Shown here one piece after another: positions 52,152 to 60,422 of a stretch of 64,000 nucleotides of DNA. This DNA comes from Litorimonas sp039975855 (GTDB lineage: Bacteria; Pseudomonadota; Alphaproteobacteria; Caulobacterales; Maricaulaceae): contig JBDWGH010000002.1 in the NCBI GenBank assembly GCA_039975855.1, forward strand, positions 248,001 to 312,000, written 5' to 3'. A model generated the notes under the pieces. It was given only the letters and a program-made list of their open reading frames with translations. It did not search any database and was not told the DNA's origin. A program made the translations under genes and the position numbers. Position 1 is the first letter of the stretch, and each line of letters starts with the position of its first letter.

Positions 52152-52650
52152 CTCTTGCCTGTTAATAAAATGCCGAAATCGCACTGTATTGCGTGGTCAC
52201 TCCAACAAATCAATTAATAGCAGGTTCAATGTAAAATACGGGTGTATCTTAAAATCGCCCAAAATAAGACACTGGCTAACGTCCGCTGTGAGGATGGAAT
52301 GAATATATAACTCTTTTACAGCCGCTTCTATCCAAACACCTTAATTTCGATATCAAATCCAATGCTTCGGCGACCATGGCTTCTGCGGCTAGTTAAATGA
52401 CCGACTCAAGCTGCGCTCAAAAAAAACCGAATTATGTCACGGTGCATTAGGAGAGCGTTCAGATTAAGGTCAGAGACTGCCGCATTGTATTTGCGCAATT
52501 CCTCGCCCTCAAAGATCCGACGGATCAACCTCGAGACTACAAGATTTAACCGCTTCACAAAAGTGTATTTCGACAAGACAAAGACCCCACATGAAAGGCC
52601 TCTATACACTCCTTGTTCGCAATGTTAGCCTTCCTTAAAAAGGGGAATAC
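52152..52650. other. Intergenic region upstream of the P450 gene
   Basis: 499 bases, A+T-rich. It contains the decayed end of an M20 hydrolase gene (52352-52445) and otherwise no reading frame that looks like protein. The P450 ribosome site (AAGGGG) is at 52639-52644 at its right end. No regulator gene is next to the P450. Confidence 0.5.
52352..52445 (-). pseudogene. Decayed 3' end of an M20 hydrolase gene
   Basis: Read on the minus strand, this stretch encodes a broken copy of the C-terminus of the intact M20 hydrolase at 55972. Aligned pieces are A-P-stop-H-N-S-V-F-F against A-P-S-H-H-S-P-F-F, then AQLESVI-stop-LAAEAMVAEALDLI against VQPEPSIKLGTEAMVVAALDLM. The reading frame slips in a run of eight T, and at least two in-frame stops are present. 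DNA identity is about two thirds over the first 79 ungapped bases, including an exact 15-mer (52371-52385 = 56001-56015). Only the last 30 or so codons remain. Confidence 0.72.
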
Positions 52651-55600
52651 ATGGCGGGGAAACATAAACTTGATCCTATCCCACAGCCGGAAGCAGTTCC
52701 GGTTTTAGGAAACATATTCTCAGTCAATTCTGATGCACCGTTACAGAGCCTAATGGAGCACGCCAAAGAACAAGGGCCGATATTTTGGCTCGACATGCTC
52801 GGCACCCCCATCATGATTGTCTCCGGCCCTGAACTCGTCAATGAACTTTGTGACGAAAGCCGATTTGATAAAACGGTGCGCGGCCCATTAAGGCGTGTGC
52901 GCGCGATAGGCGGAGACGGGCTTTTTACCGGTGATACAAAAGACCCAAATTGGTCAAAGGCCCATAATATTTTAATGCCCACTTTCGCCCAAAAGGCGAT
53001 GGAAGACTATTTACCAATGATGGCAGATATTGCCGAACAATTGATGATGAAGTGGGAGCGCCTTAACGCGGATGAGGAAATTGACGTTGTCCGAGATATG
53101 ACAGGCCTTGCCCTAGATACTATTGGACTTTGTGGCTTTGATTATCGGTTTAACTCGTTTTATCGCAACGATTTTCACCCCTTTATTGACGCGCTCACGC
53201 GAACACTTGAAACCTGTATGAGTTTTAAAGGTATCCCATTTGAGAAAATGCTGATGCGGAACAGACTCAAGCAAATGGACGTCGATGTCTCCTATATGAA
53301 TGAGCTTGTTGATGAGATCATTAAGGAACGCCGCCGCGGTGGGAACCGGCAACAAAAAGACCTTTTGAATTTCATGCTGGCGGGAGAAGACCCCGCTTCA
53401 GGTGAGAAATTATCCGATGAGAATATTCGGTATCAAATCAATACATTCCTAATTGCGGGACATGAGACGACGTCAGGCCTCTTGTCTTTTACCCTTTACT
53501 ATTTGCTCAAACACCCTTCCGTCCTTTCGCGCGCCCGCGAGGAAGTTGATAAAGTTCTGGGCAAGGACATAAGCCGCTCCCCAACAATCGCGCAAATTGG
53601 TAAACTTGAATACACACGGGCCATATTACTTGAAGCTTTAAGGCTTTGGCCAACGGCGCCTGCCTTTAGTGTGTCTCCGTTTAAAGATGAGATTATCGGC
53701 GGTAAGTACCCGATTCCCAAAGGCACTTTTGTTACTGTTTTGATCCCGAGTTTACATCGCGATGAAACGATTTGGGGCAATAGTCCTGATGATTTTGATC
53801 CAGAACATTTTTCCAAAGCTGCCGAAGCGTCCCGGCCAAGCTATGCATATAAACCGTTCGGGAATGGACAACGCGCCTGTATTGGTCGGCAGTTCGCCTT
53901 GCAGGAAGCCGTCTTGGTGCTGGGTATGATCTTACAGCGCTTTAAGCTTTTCGATCACAAAGCCTATAATCTGGACATCAAAGAGACCCTTTCCATCAAG
54001 CCCGATGGATTTACGATTAAGGCGAGGCTTCGTGATGGCTTAACCCGAAGCGAAGGACCGTCTGAAGATACGATTGAGGCTACCCCGACCGTCAAACGAC
54101 GAAAGCATGGCGGCAAACTGACAATTCTTTACGGGTCAAATCTTGGAACCGCAGAGGGTTATGCGCATGAACTGGCCCAAATGGGCGACATTAATGGCTT
54201 TGATACGACATTAGCAGGTCTTGATGACTATGCGGATGGCCTGCCGACATCGGGCGCCGTTATAATTGTTACGGCCTCTTACAACGGCGCGCCGCCTAAT
54301 AATGCTGTTCAGTTTGTCGAGGCGCTCGAAATTGCCAAAGCAGGCTCGGCCAAAGGCGTGAACTACACCGTTTTTGGGTGCGGTAACCGTGACTGGGCGT
54401 CTACGTTCCAAACAATTCCGCGTTTGATTGATCAACGCCTCGAAGAGCTAGGCGCGACACGTATTGCTCCCCGGGGCGAAGGGGATGCACGTGAAGACTT
54501 GTCAGGACAGTTTCATGAGTGGTTTGACAACCTATGGCCTCACGTTGGGACAGCTCTCGATCTAGACATTGATTTCACAGAAGCCGCGGAAGCCGCACCG
54601 CTCTATGACGTCAAAATAGCAGAAAGCGTTACAGCGAATCCCGTGGCGTTGCAGGCAGGCGCGATGCCTATGACCATCACAGCTAATTATGAACTGCAAA
54701 ATAAGGCAGGTAAAAACCCGTCTACTCGCTCCACGCGCCATATTGAGGTTAAGTTGCCAGATGGTGTGAGCTACCTGCCCGGCGACCATCTCTGCGTTGT
54801 TCCTGTGAATAGCCCCGAATTAGTCCGGCGAGCCTTAGATAGATTTGGGTTTGATGCGGAAACCTATATCCGCGTTAATGTGGAAGGTGGACGTCGAAGC
54901 CCCTTCCCGAACGGTTCAACATTTTCGCTAAAACGCCTCGCAGAAGTTTACGGGGAACTGCAGGCCGTCGCGACACGACGAGACTTAGGCATTCTGGCCG
55001 CGAATACGAGATGCCCCAATACACAAGAGATATTCAAATCCTGGGCTGCAGCACCAAAAGACGGAGTTGATTTGTATCGAGATGAAGTCCTGCTCAAGCG
55101 GCGCTCTGTTTTAAATATTTTAGAGCTCTACCCTGCTTGTGAACTTCCATTTGCGATTTACTTGGAAATGATTCCCTTTTTGACCCCTCGCTATTATTCG
55201 ATCTCTTCTGCGCCCACTCATAAACCTGGACACTGCACGATTTCGGTGGGCGTTGTTGAGGGTCCCGCCCTATCTGGCGATGGCGACTATCAGGGTGTGA
55301 GTTCGAATTATTTAGCTAGGACCCATATCGGAGATACAATTCAAGCCGTCATAAAAGAACCCATAACGAATTTTAGATTACCGGAGGATCCGACCACACC
55401 TGTGATTATGATTGGCCCTGGTACCGGCCTTGCTCCCTTTAGAGGGTTCATCCAAGATCGTCGGATTAAGAAGGCAGCCGGAAAAAAAATCGGCGATGCC
55501 ATGCTATTCTTTGGGTGTCGTCGTCCCAACGAGGATTTCATCTATCAAGACGAACTCGAAGCCGCCGTTAAAGACAAACTCATTGAGTTGCATACGGCTT

Positions 55601-55854
55601 TTTCTCGCAAGACTAAGACCAAGGTCTATGTTCAACATAGACTCGCTGAACAGGCATCAAAGGTGTGGGACCTAATTCAAAATGGTGCCATTATTTATGT
55701 CTGTGGCGATGGCGCCGCCATGGAACCAAGCGTCAAAAACGCACTTATGTCTATCCATGGTGCACAAACGGGTGCGACAGAATTAGAGAGTCAGGCTTGG
55801 ATGGATAATCTGGTAAATAATGGTCGCTACGTTCTTGATGTTTGGGCTGGGTAA
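52651..55854 (+). CDS. Self-sufficient cytochrome P450-reductase, CYP102 type
   Basis: 1067 residues fusing a P450 (1-470) to an NADPH-P450 reductase, like P450 BM3. Heme domain: I-helix 'AGHETTSG' near 269, ExxR in 'LLEALRLWPTAPAF' near 327, and heme Cys in 'FGNGQRACIG' near 409. Reductase: FMN domain 'LTILYGSNLGTAEGYA' near 490, FAD motif 'RYYSISSAP' near 847, NADPH motif 'IMIGPGTGLAPFRGF' near 920, C-terminal 'YVLDVWAG'. BM3 Phe87 is kept (GDGLF), but the carboxylate anchors Arg47 and Tyr51 are Thr and Ile, so the substrate may not be a free fatty acid. Clear AAGGGG ribosome site. Lies alone between an M20 remnant and the intact M20 gene. Confidence 0.95.
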   Translation: MAGKHKLDPIPQPEAVPVLGNIFSVNSDAPLQSLMEHAKEQGPIFWLDMLGTPIMIVSGPELVNELCDESRFDKTVRGPLRRVRAIGGDGLFTGDTKDPNWSKAHNILMPTFAQKAMEDYLPMMADIAEQLMMKWERLNADEEIDVVRDMTGLALDTIGLCGFDYRFNSFYRNDFHPFIDALTRTLETCMSFKGIPFEKMLMRNRLKQMDVDVSYMNELVDEIIKERRRGGNRQQKDLLNFMLAGEDPASGEKLSDENIRYQINTFLIAGHETTSGLLSFTLYYLLKHPSVLSRAREEVDKVLGKDISRSPTIAQIGKLEYTRAILLEALRLWPTAPAFSVSPFKDEIIGGKYPIPKGTFVTVLIPSLHRDETIWGNSPDDFDPEHFSKAAEASRPSYAYKPFGNGQRACIGRQFALQEAVLVLGMILQRFKLFDHKAYNLDIKETLSIKPDGFTIKARLRDGLTRSEGPSEDTIEATPTVKRRKHGGKLTILYGSNLGTAEGYAHELAQMGDINGFDTTLAGLDDYADGLPTSGAVIIVTASYNGAPPNNAVQFVEALEIAKAGSAKGVNYTVFGCGNRDWASTFQTIPRLIDQRLEELGATRIAPRGEGDAREDLSGQFHEWFDNLWPHVGTALDLDIDFTEAAEAAPLYDVKIAESVTANPVALQAGAMPMTITANYELQNKAGKNPSTRSTRHIEVKLPDGVSYLPGDHLCVVPVNSPELVRRALDRFGFDAETYIRVNVEGGRRSPFPNGSTFSLKRLAEVYGELQAVATRRDLGILAANTRCPNTQEIFKSWAAAPKDGVDLYRDEVLLKRRSVLNILELYPACELPFAIYLEMIPFLTPRYYSISSAPTHKPGHCTISVGVVEGPALSGDGDYQGVSSNYLARTHIGDTIQAVIKEPITNFRLPEDPTTPVIMIGPGTGLAPFRGFIQDRRIKKAAGKKIGDAMLFFGCRRPNEDFIYQDELEAAVKDKLIELHTAFSRKTKTKVYVQHRLAEQASKVWDLIQNGAIIYVCGDGAAMEPSVKNALMSIHGAQTGATELESQAWMDNLVNNGRYVLDVWAG

Positions 55855-55864
55855 AGCCCGTTTT
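55844..55864 (+). terminator. Weak terminator at the P450 stop
   Basis: GGGCT (55844-55848) pairs with AGCCC (55855-55859), with the TAA stop in the loop, followed by GTTTT. A second short hairpin (GGCTT/AAGCC, 55890-55909) follows and would serve the opposing M20 gene. Confidence 0.45.
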
Positions 55865-55971
55865 GGGATGCGCCCTGCCGCAAAATAACGGCTTGCTTCT
55901 TTTTAAGCCACTGCCAAATCAACCCCGTCGATTTTACCCTATTGCATTTGGGGCACCTGGCCGCTCGCCGG

Positions 55972-57282
55972 TTATTTCGCCATCAAATCTAGCGCCGCGA
56001 CGACCATGGCTTCTGTTCCTAATTTAATTGACGGCTCAGGCTGCACTTTGAAGAACGGCGAATGATGGGAGGGCGCATCTTCTACTTCATCTGCCGGCGT
56101 TCCGCCTACGCTAAAATAAACTCCTTTAACGCCATGTTCCGGCGTAACGAAGTAAGCAAAGTCTTCAGCCCCCATACCTTGGCGAGGTTGGCTATGGAGT
56201 GTGCCTTCCGGCAGCTTATCTTCAAATAGGTTTGTCAGCCTCGTCGCAAATTCACGGTCATTGATAACGGGCGGCGTGGTTTGGGTTGGGGACCTAATGA
56301 CTTCGGGCATTAAATCTTCAGGCACATCCATTGAGATGGCAACGCCTTTTACCACGCGGTCAATACCGTCCAACAGCTGTTCGCGAATTTCGGTATTATC
56401 CGACCGAACAGTCAGCTGCATCTCTACCTTGTCTCCAATAATATTGTGTTTCGTGCCACCGTGAATAGCGCCCACAGTAATCACGCCTGGCTCCAGCGGA
56501 GCAATCGATCGCGAGACAACAGATTGTAAAGAGACAACGATTTGAGACGCCACCAGAACAGGATCGATACCCTTATGCGGAGACGCCCCATGTGCACCGA
56601 CGCCTTGAACAATAATATCGACACTATCCGAACTCGAACTTACGATCCCTAGCGGAAGTTCAATATGCCCCGTTGGTGTGTCGGCGGATACATGGAATGC
56701 GAGCGCGTAGTCTGGTTTTGGAAAACGCGTATAGAGACCATCCTGTATCATAGCCCGCGCACCAGAAATGAGTTCTTCAGCGGGCTGTCCGATTAATACG
56801 AGCGTTCCCGACCATTGATCCTTACGCGCCGCTAATTGCCGCGCCGTCCCGACAAGCGAGGTGATATGTACGTCGTGACCACAGGCATGCATGACGTGTT
56901 TCTCTTTCCCGTCCCGGTCAATTTGCATGGCCGTTGAAGCATATGAGAGACCACTATCTTCTTTGACCGGGAGTCCATCCATATCTGCACGGATCATAAC
57001 TGTAGGTCCGGGCCCGTTTTTCATGACGGCTACGATTCCGGTTCCGCCGACACCTTCCGTGACGTCATAACCCAATGCCGAAATTTCTGATGCTAAACGA
57101 GCCGACGTTTCCACCTCTCTGAATGGCAGTTCAGGATTTTTATGAAAGTGTGTGAAGAGCGCTTCGAGATTGGCATCATAGTCAGAAGCGATGTCACTGC
57201 GCAATGCGTCGTCAGCGAAAGCCGGACTGAAAACACTCGCGCCCGCTAAAAAAAATCCAAGTGAAATTGCTTTAATTGTCAT
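55972..57282 (-). CDS. Secreted M20 amidohydrolase (carboxypeptidase-like)
   Basis: 436 residues with a signal peptide ('MTIKAISLGFFLAGASVFSP', cleavage near AFADDA), so a periplasmic enzyme. Family M20D motifs: 'MIRADMDGLPVKEDSG' near 95, metal ligands in 'HACGHDVHITSLVG' near 132, 'GQPAEELISGARAMI' (catalytic Glu) near 162, 'ALAFHVSADTPTG' near 190 and 'GMGAEDFAYF' near 378. Relatives cleave N-acyl amino acids, hippurate or indole-acetyl amino acids. It lies 85 bases after the OxyR-like regulator on the same strand. A decayed copy of its 3' end is found 3.6 kb to the left. Confidence 0.92.
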   Translation of the reverse strand: MTIKAISLGFFLAGASVFSPAFADDALRSDIASDYDANLEALFTHFHKNPELPFREVETSARLASEISALGYDVTEGVGGTGIVAVMKNGPGPTVMIRADMDGLPVKEDSGLSYASTAMQIDRDGKEKHVMHACGHDVHITSLVGTARQLAARKDQWSGTLVLIGQPAEELISGARAMIQDGLYTRFPKPDYALAFHVSADTPTGHIELPLGIVSSSSDSVDIIVQGVGAHGASPHKGIDPVLVASQIVVSLQSVVSRSIAPLEPGVITVGAIHGGTKHNIIGDKVEMQLTVRSDNTEIREQLLDGIDRVVKGVAISMDVPEDLMPEVIRSPTQTTPPVINDREFATRLTNLFEDKLPEGTLHSQPRQGMGAEDFAYFVTPEHGVKGVYFSVGGTPADEVEDAPSHHSPFFKVQPEPSIKLGTEAMVVAALDLMAK

Positions 57283-57367
57283 GACTCGCCCTCATTGAAT
57301 TTACATTAAGCTAAGCCTCAATGCCCGCCGCGTAAAGTCAAACTCGTAAGCCCATTTTCTAGACCCG

Positions 57368-58273
57368 CTAGATCATGATGTCTCGCGCAACATTTACAAA
57401 AACAGTTCCAATTTTTTCAAATTTCGCGGCCAATGGCGATGAGTACCTCCAAATCAAAGATATTTGTCTTTGCGCGAGCGGGTGATTGATAGGCCGCACA
57501 ATAAGCTGAGAGTCCCGCTTTGCCTCAGAGATTGCGTAAAGGCTGGGCAAGATCGCAACACTGCCCCCCATTGCAGCCATCTGCCGAATAGCATCCAAGC
57601 TCGTGCCTTCATACTCTCCGCTCGTGGTCGCATTTGCTTGAGTAGCAATATTCTTCACGACGGTCGCAAATTTGTGCCCATGACCTAACGTCAAAAACTC
57701 TCGACCTTCTAGATCTTTCATTTCAACCGGAGCCCGTGAGACAGCCAACGGATCATCAGGCGCGATACAGACATAAATATTCTCCTGCGCGATGGGTAAG
57801 GCTCGCGTGTCAGGGTGGTCCTCAGGCGTAGAAATAATTGCGTCGAAATATCCGGAAGAGAGATGATTTTGGAGATCAACCGTACGCTCTTCACGGACAA
57901 ACAATCGAAGATCAGGATAAGCTTCATGCAGCACCCGCGTCGCTTGCGGTAACAAATAAGGACCTACAGTCGGCAAGACACCCAACTTTATGCGGCCCAC
58001 TAGGGTTCCATCCGCCTCTCGCGCCAAGACTTTCATTTCCTCTACTTCCCGCAAGATCAAACGAGCACGTGCGACAATATCTTCTCCAATAGGCGTCAAC
58101 AACGCGCCATGTCGTCCACGCTCTAAAAGGGGTGCCCCGAGATGGGCCTCCATGTCTTTTATCTGTGCGGACATACTGGGTTGACTGACGAAAGTCTTTT
58201 TGGCGGCAGCACTGAAAGTCCCGCTTTCCGCGATCGCGACCAGATATTCCATTTGTCTTAGCGTAGGTTTCAT
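57368..58273 (-). CDS. LysR-type regulator, OxyR-like without redox Cys
   Basis: 301 residues from ATG 58273 (another ATG at 58285). The N-terminal winged helix is 'LRQMEYLVAIAESGTFSAAA' and 'KKTFVSQPSMSAQIKDMEAH', and the whole chain aligns with OxyR, for example 'TSLDAIRQMAAMGGSVAILP' against TSLETLRNMVAAGSGITLLP of E. coli. The OxyR redox cysteines are missing: the C199 segment reads 'LTLGHGHKFATVV' and the C208 position falls on Ala in 'NIATQAN'. It therefore cannot sense peroxide through that disulfide, and may use a small ligand. It probably controls the downstream M20 gene or the divergent small gene. Confidence 0.85.
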   Translation of the reverse strand: MKPTLRQMEYLVAIAESGTFSAAAKKTFVSQPSMSAQIKDMEAHLGAPLLERGRHGALLTPIGEDIVARARLILREVEEMKVLAREADGTLVGRIKLGVLPTVGPYLLPQATRVLHEAYPDLRLFVREERTVDLQNHLSSGYFDAIISTPEDHPDTRALPIAQENIYVCIAPDDPLAVSRAPVEMKDLEGREFLTLGHGHKFATVVKNIATQANATTSGEYEGTSLDAIRQMAAMGGSVAILPSLYAISEAKRDSQLIVRPINHPLAQRQISLIWRYSSPLAAKFEKIGTVFVNVARDIMI

Positions 58274-58374
58274 AAACACAAACATAGCTTTATATTATAC
58301 AAAATACAGGTTTTTTATATTTAAACTATGAACACGGTTTCCCTACTTATTTCCTGCGAACAAAAAAGGAGATC

Positions 58375-58581
58375 ATGATGCTTCGCTTGCAATCGGCCCT
58401 CACACAAATTGATGCATTCGCGGCGCGGCTGTTTCCGGAAACCAACGTACAAACAAAGCATACAATTCGGGTCCGCAAAGAAACGCCTGTTACAGCAAAT
58501 TGCATCCCAAATCGTCGGCGCAGAATGCGTAGACCACTAGCTTCAAATTCAGCAGATGTCCCTCTTTCAACGTGGTTCTAA
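58375..58581 (+). CDS. Small basic protein, 68 residues, doubtful
   Basis: The main support is a textbook AAGGAGATC ribosome site directly before ATGATG (58375). The 68 residues begin 'MMLRLQSALTQIDAFAARLF', a likely amphipathic helix, then become basic ('NRRRRMRRP') with no membrane segment. It is divergent from the OxyR-like gene, so it could be that regulator's target. I recognise no family, and the C-terminal third may be spurious. Confidence 0.42.
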   Translation: MMLRLQSALTQIDAFAARLFPETNVQTKHTIRVRKETPVTANCIPNRRRRMRRPLASNSADVPLSTWF

Positions 58582-58799
58582 TCGTTTTGCTAAAGATTGA
58601 GAAAACCTCGGTTTCACGTTGTTTCCGCCTACAAAATTTTGGCGCGAAACAGAGCGGCTCTGACGGCCCTTAAGAATCAAGCCCAGCGAGAATTATCGGA
58701 ATCTCGCAGATAGCAAGAGTCCCCACATCCGCAAGCCTTACGTTTGCGGCGATTAATACCGTCCATTCCTCTCGGTACCAATTTACAAGAAAGTTAGTT

Positions 58800-58886
58800 A
58801 TGACTGTACTTAAAAACCTAGTTTCAAAGCGTAAGACAGAGCTTTCCCTCATCAGTCTTGTCGTCTTTTTGGGCGCTACAGCCTGA
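58800..58886 (+). CDS. Possible 28-residue leader peptide of nhaA
   Basis: ATG at 58800 opens a frame 'MTVLKNLVSKRKTELSLISL' ending in hydrophobic VVFLGATA and a TGA. It lies 87 bases before nhaA on the same strand, and its end is where the leader hairpins begin. There is no clear ribosome site. It could be a leader peptide or chance. Confidence 0.25.
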   Translation: MTVLKNLVSKRKTELSLISLVVFLGATA

Positions 58887-58909
58887 TAAACGCTCCCACA
58901 TTCAAATAA

Positions 58910-58970
58910 GAGATCGCTTTACGAAAACAGCAATCGCGGCTCTCAAAATCGAAAATCAATTGAGAGAGCC
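58910..58970 (+). promoter_or_regulatory. nhaA leader: hairpins that can hide the ribosome site
   Basis: GGCTCTC (58938-58944) pairs perfectly with GAGAGCC (58964-58970), and CTCTCAA (58940-58946) with TTGAGAG (58960-58966); both hide the GAGAGAG ribosome site 3-10 bases before the nhaA ATG. The left arm TCTC (58941-58944) can instead pair with GAGA (58910-58913), backed by CGC/GCG, which would free the site. This switch-like layout is what riboswitch expression platforms look like. Li+/Na+ riboswitches are known upstream of nhaA in other bacteria, but I cannot confirm the aptamer here. Confidence 0.45.
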
Positions 58971-58972
58971 TC

Positions 58973-60214
58973 ATGCCAAATACGCTTTCCTCCAAATCCG
59001 TGCGCCAACGGATCACGCATTTTATGCATCTCGAAGCCTCGGGCGGTATCGTATTGATGTTCGTTGCTTTGTTTGCCTTACTCGCGAACAACTCATTCAT
59101 GGCATCGGGTTATGAAGGCATTCTGAACACCCCCGTCGCCGTTCAGTTTGGTGAATTCAAGATCGCAAAGCCCTTCCTCCTTTGGATCAATGACGGGCTT
59201 ATGGCGATATTCTTCTTCCTGGTTGGACTGGAAATCAAACGTGAGGTATTAAAAGGCGAGCTCTCATCTCTCGACAAAATATCTCTCCCCCTTTTTGCCG
59301 CCATCGGCGGTATCGTCGTGCCAGCCCTAATATACCTTGGTTTCAATTATACTGACTCAGTAACGGTAAATGGCTGGGCTATTCCCGCCGCTACAGATAT
59401 CGCTTTTGCGCTTGGCATTTTGGCCCTCGTTGGAAACCGAATTCCGGTGTCGCTGAAAATTCTGCTACTCGCAGTTGCCATTATCGATGACTTGGCAGCG
59501 ATCGTGATTATCGCGCTCTTCTACACGGAAAACTTATCACTCTACGCCTTGGCATGGGCCGGAGTGGGGACGGCCGTCCTCTTTGCTATGAACAGATTTC
59601 GGGTCATGCGTATCCTCCCCTATGCGTTGATCGGAACATTTGTTTGGGCGGCCGTTCTGAAATCAGGTGTCCATGCGACCTTGGCCGGCGTCATTACCGC
59701 GTTCGCTATCCCGCTGGTTCGCCCAATCGCGAAAGATGGAACAACAACCTCATCTCCGCTCACACGCGCTGAGCACGGCCTGCATGTGTGGGTCGCATTT
59801 TTAATATTGCCTTTGTTTGCCTTTGCGAATGCAGGTGTGTCTTTAAAAGGCCTGTCCATTGCGGACCTTCTGTCACCCGTTCCACTTGGCATCGCGCTAG
59901 GATTGTTCTTGGGCAAACAAATTGGCGTATTCAGTTTCTGTTGGATTGCCGTGAAACTCGGTCTCGCCAAACTACCTGAGGGGGCGAACTGGTGCCAAGT
60001 CTATGGCGTGGCTTCTTTGACGGGCGTTGGCTTCACAATGAGCCTATTCATCGGAACATTAGCCTTTGACGACGCCAGCCTACTTAATGGGGTTCGCCTC
60101 GGTGTTCTCATGGGCTCAATCGCCTCAGGTATCCTTGGGTTCGTCCTCTTGCGGGTATTCTGCAAGGGTAGCGAGGAAGATACACTCACCGATCCAGAGC
60201 CTCTTCCCGCATAG
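58973..60214 (+). CDS. nhaA: Na+/H+ antiporter NhaA
   Basis: NhaA exports Na+ (or Li+) in exchange for two protons and maintains pH and salt balance. The 413-residue inner-membrane protein has about twelve helices. Hallmarks: 'FLLWINDGLMAIFFFLVGLE' near 62-82, the unwound helix IV segment 'IPAATDIAFALGILAL' near 137 and the paired Asp of helix V in 'AVAIIDDLAAIVIIALFYT' near 168. 'SLTGVGFTMSLFIGTLAF' near 350 is the helix X-XI region. The long leader and weak, hideable ribosome site suggest translational control. Confidence 0.97.
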   Translation: MPNTLSSKSVRQRITHFMHLEASGGIVLMFVALFALLANNSFMASGYEGILNTPVAVQFGEFKIAKPFLLWINDGLMAIFFFLVGLEIKREVLKGELSSLDKISLPLFAAIGGIVVPALIYLGFNYTDSVTVNGWAIPAATDIAFALGILALVGNRIPVSLKILLLAVAIIDDLAAIVIIALFYTENLSLYALAWAGVGTAVLFAMNRFRVMRILPYALIGTFVWAAVLKSGVHATLAGVITAFAIPLVRPIAKDGTTTSSPLTRAEHGLHVWVAFLILPLFAFANAGVSLKGLSIADLLSPVPLGIALGLFLGKQIGVFSFCWIAVKLGLAKLPEGANWCQVYGVASLTGVGFTMSLFIGTLAFDDASLLNGVRLGVLMGSIASGILGFVLLRVFCKGSEEDTLTDPEPLPA

Positions 60215-60241
60215 AGAAATACGTAGATAGAGCTCCCTAAT

Positions 60242-60326
60242 CGAAGCGTAGCTTCGTTTCCCCCTAGATGTGCCACGCACCAACTAATCCGATTGATAAC
60301 CGTACTAACCCCAGTTAGCTTTTTCT
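60242..60326 (+). terminator. Weak terminators after nhaA
   Basis: CGAAGC/GCTTCG (60242-60256) with a three-base loop is followed by TTT, and further on CTAAC/GTTAG (near 60306-60319) is followed by CTTTTTC. Either could end the nhaA message. The rest of the 208-base gap to the convergent LysR gene shows nothing. Confidence 0.4.
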
Positions 60327-60422
60327 GAACGCGATGTTCGCAATGAAAATGGGTTTGATCATTAGGCAACATCAAGATCAGATCCACGTTCCGCCCAGAC
60401 AAAAACCTCGAAGACTTTTGAG

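Larger units (their letters stand above)
58274..58972. other. 699-base region between the OxyR-like gene and nhaA
   Basis: The left end (58274-58370) is very A+T-rich and should hold divergent promoters for the OxyR-like regulator and the small basic protein. 58582-58799 shows short hairpins (for example near 58690-58705) but no gene. The right end carries the nhaA leader with competing hairpins. Confidence 0.45.
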
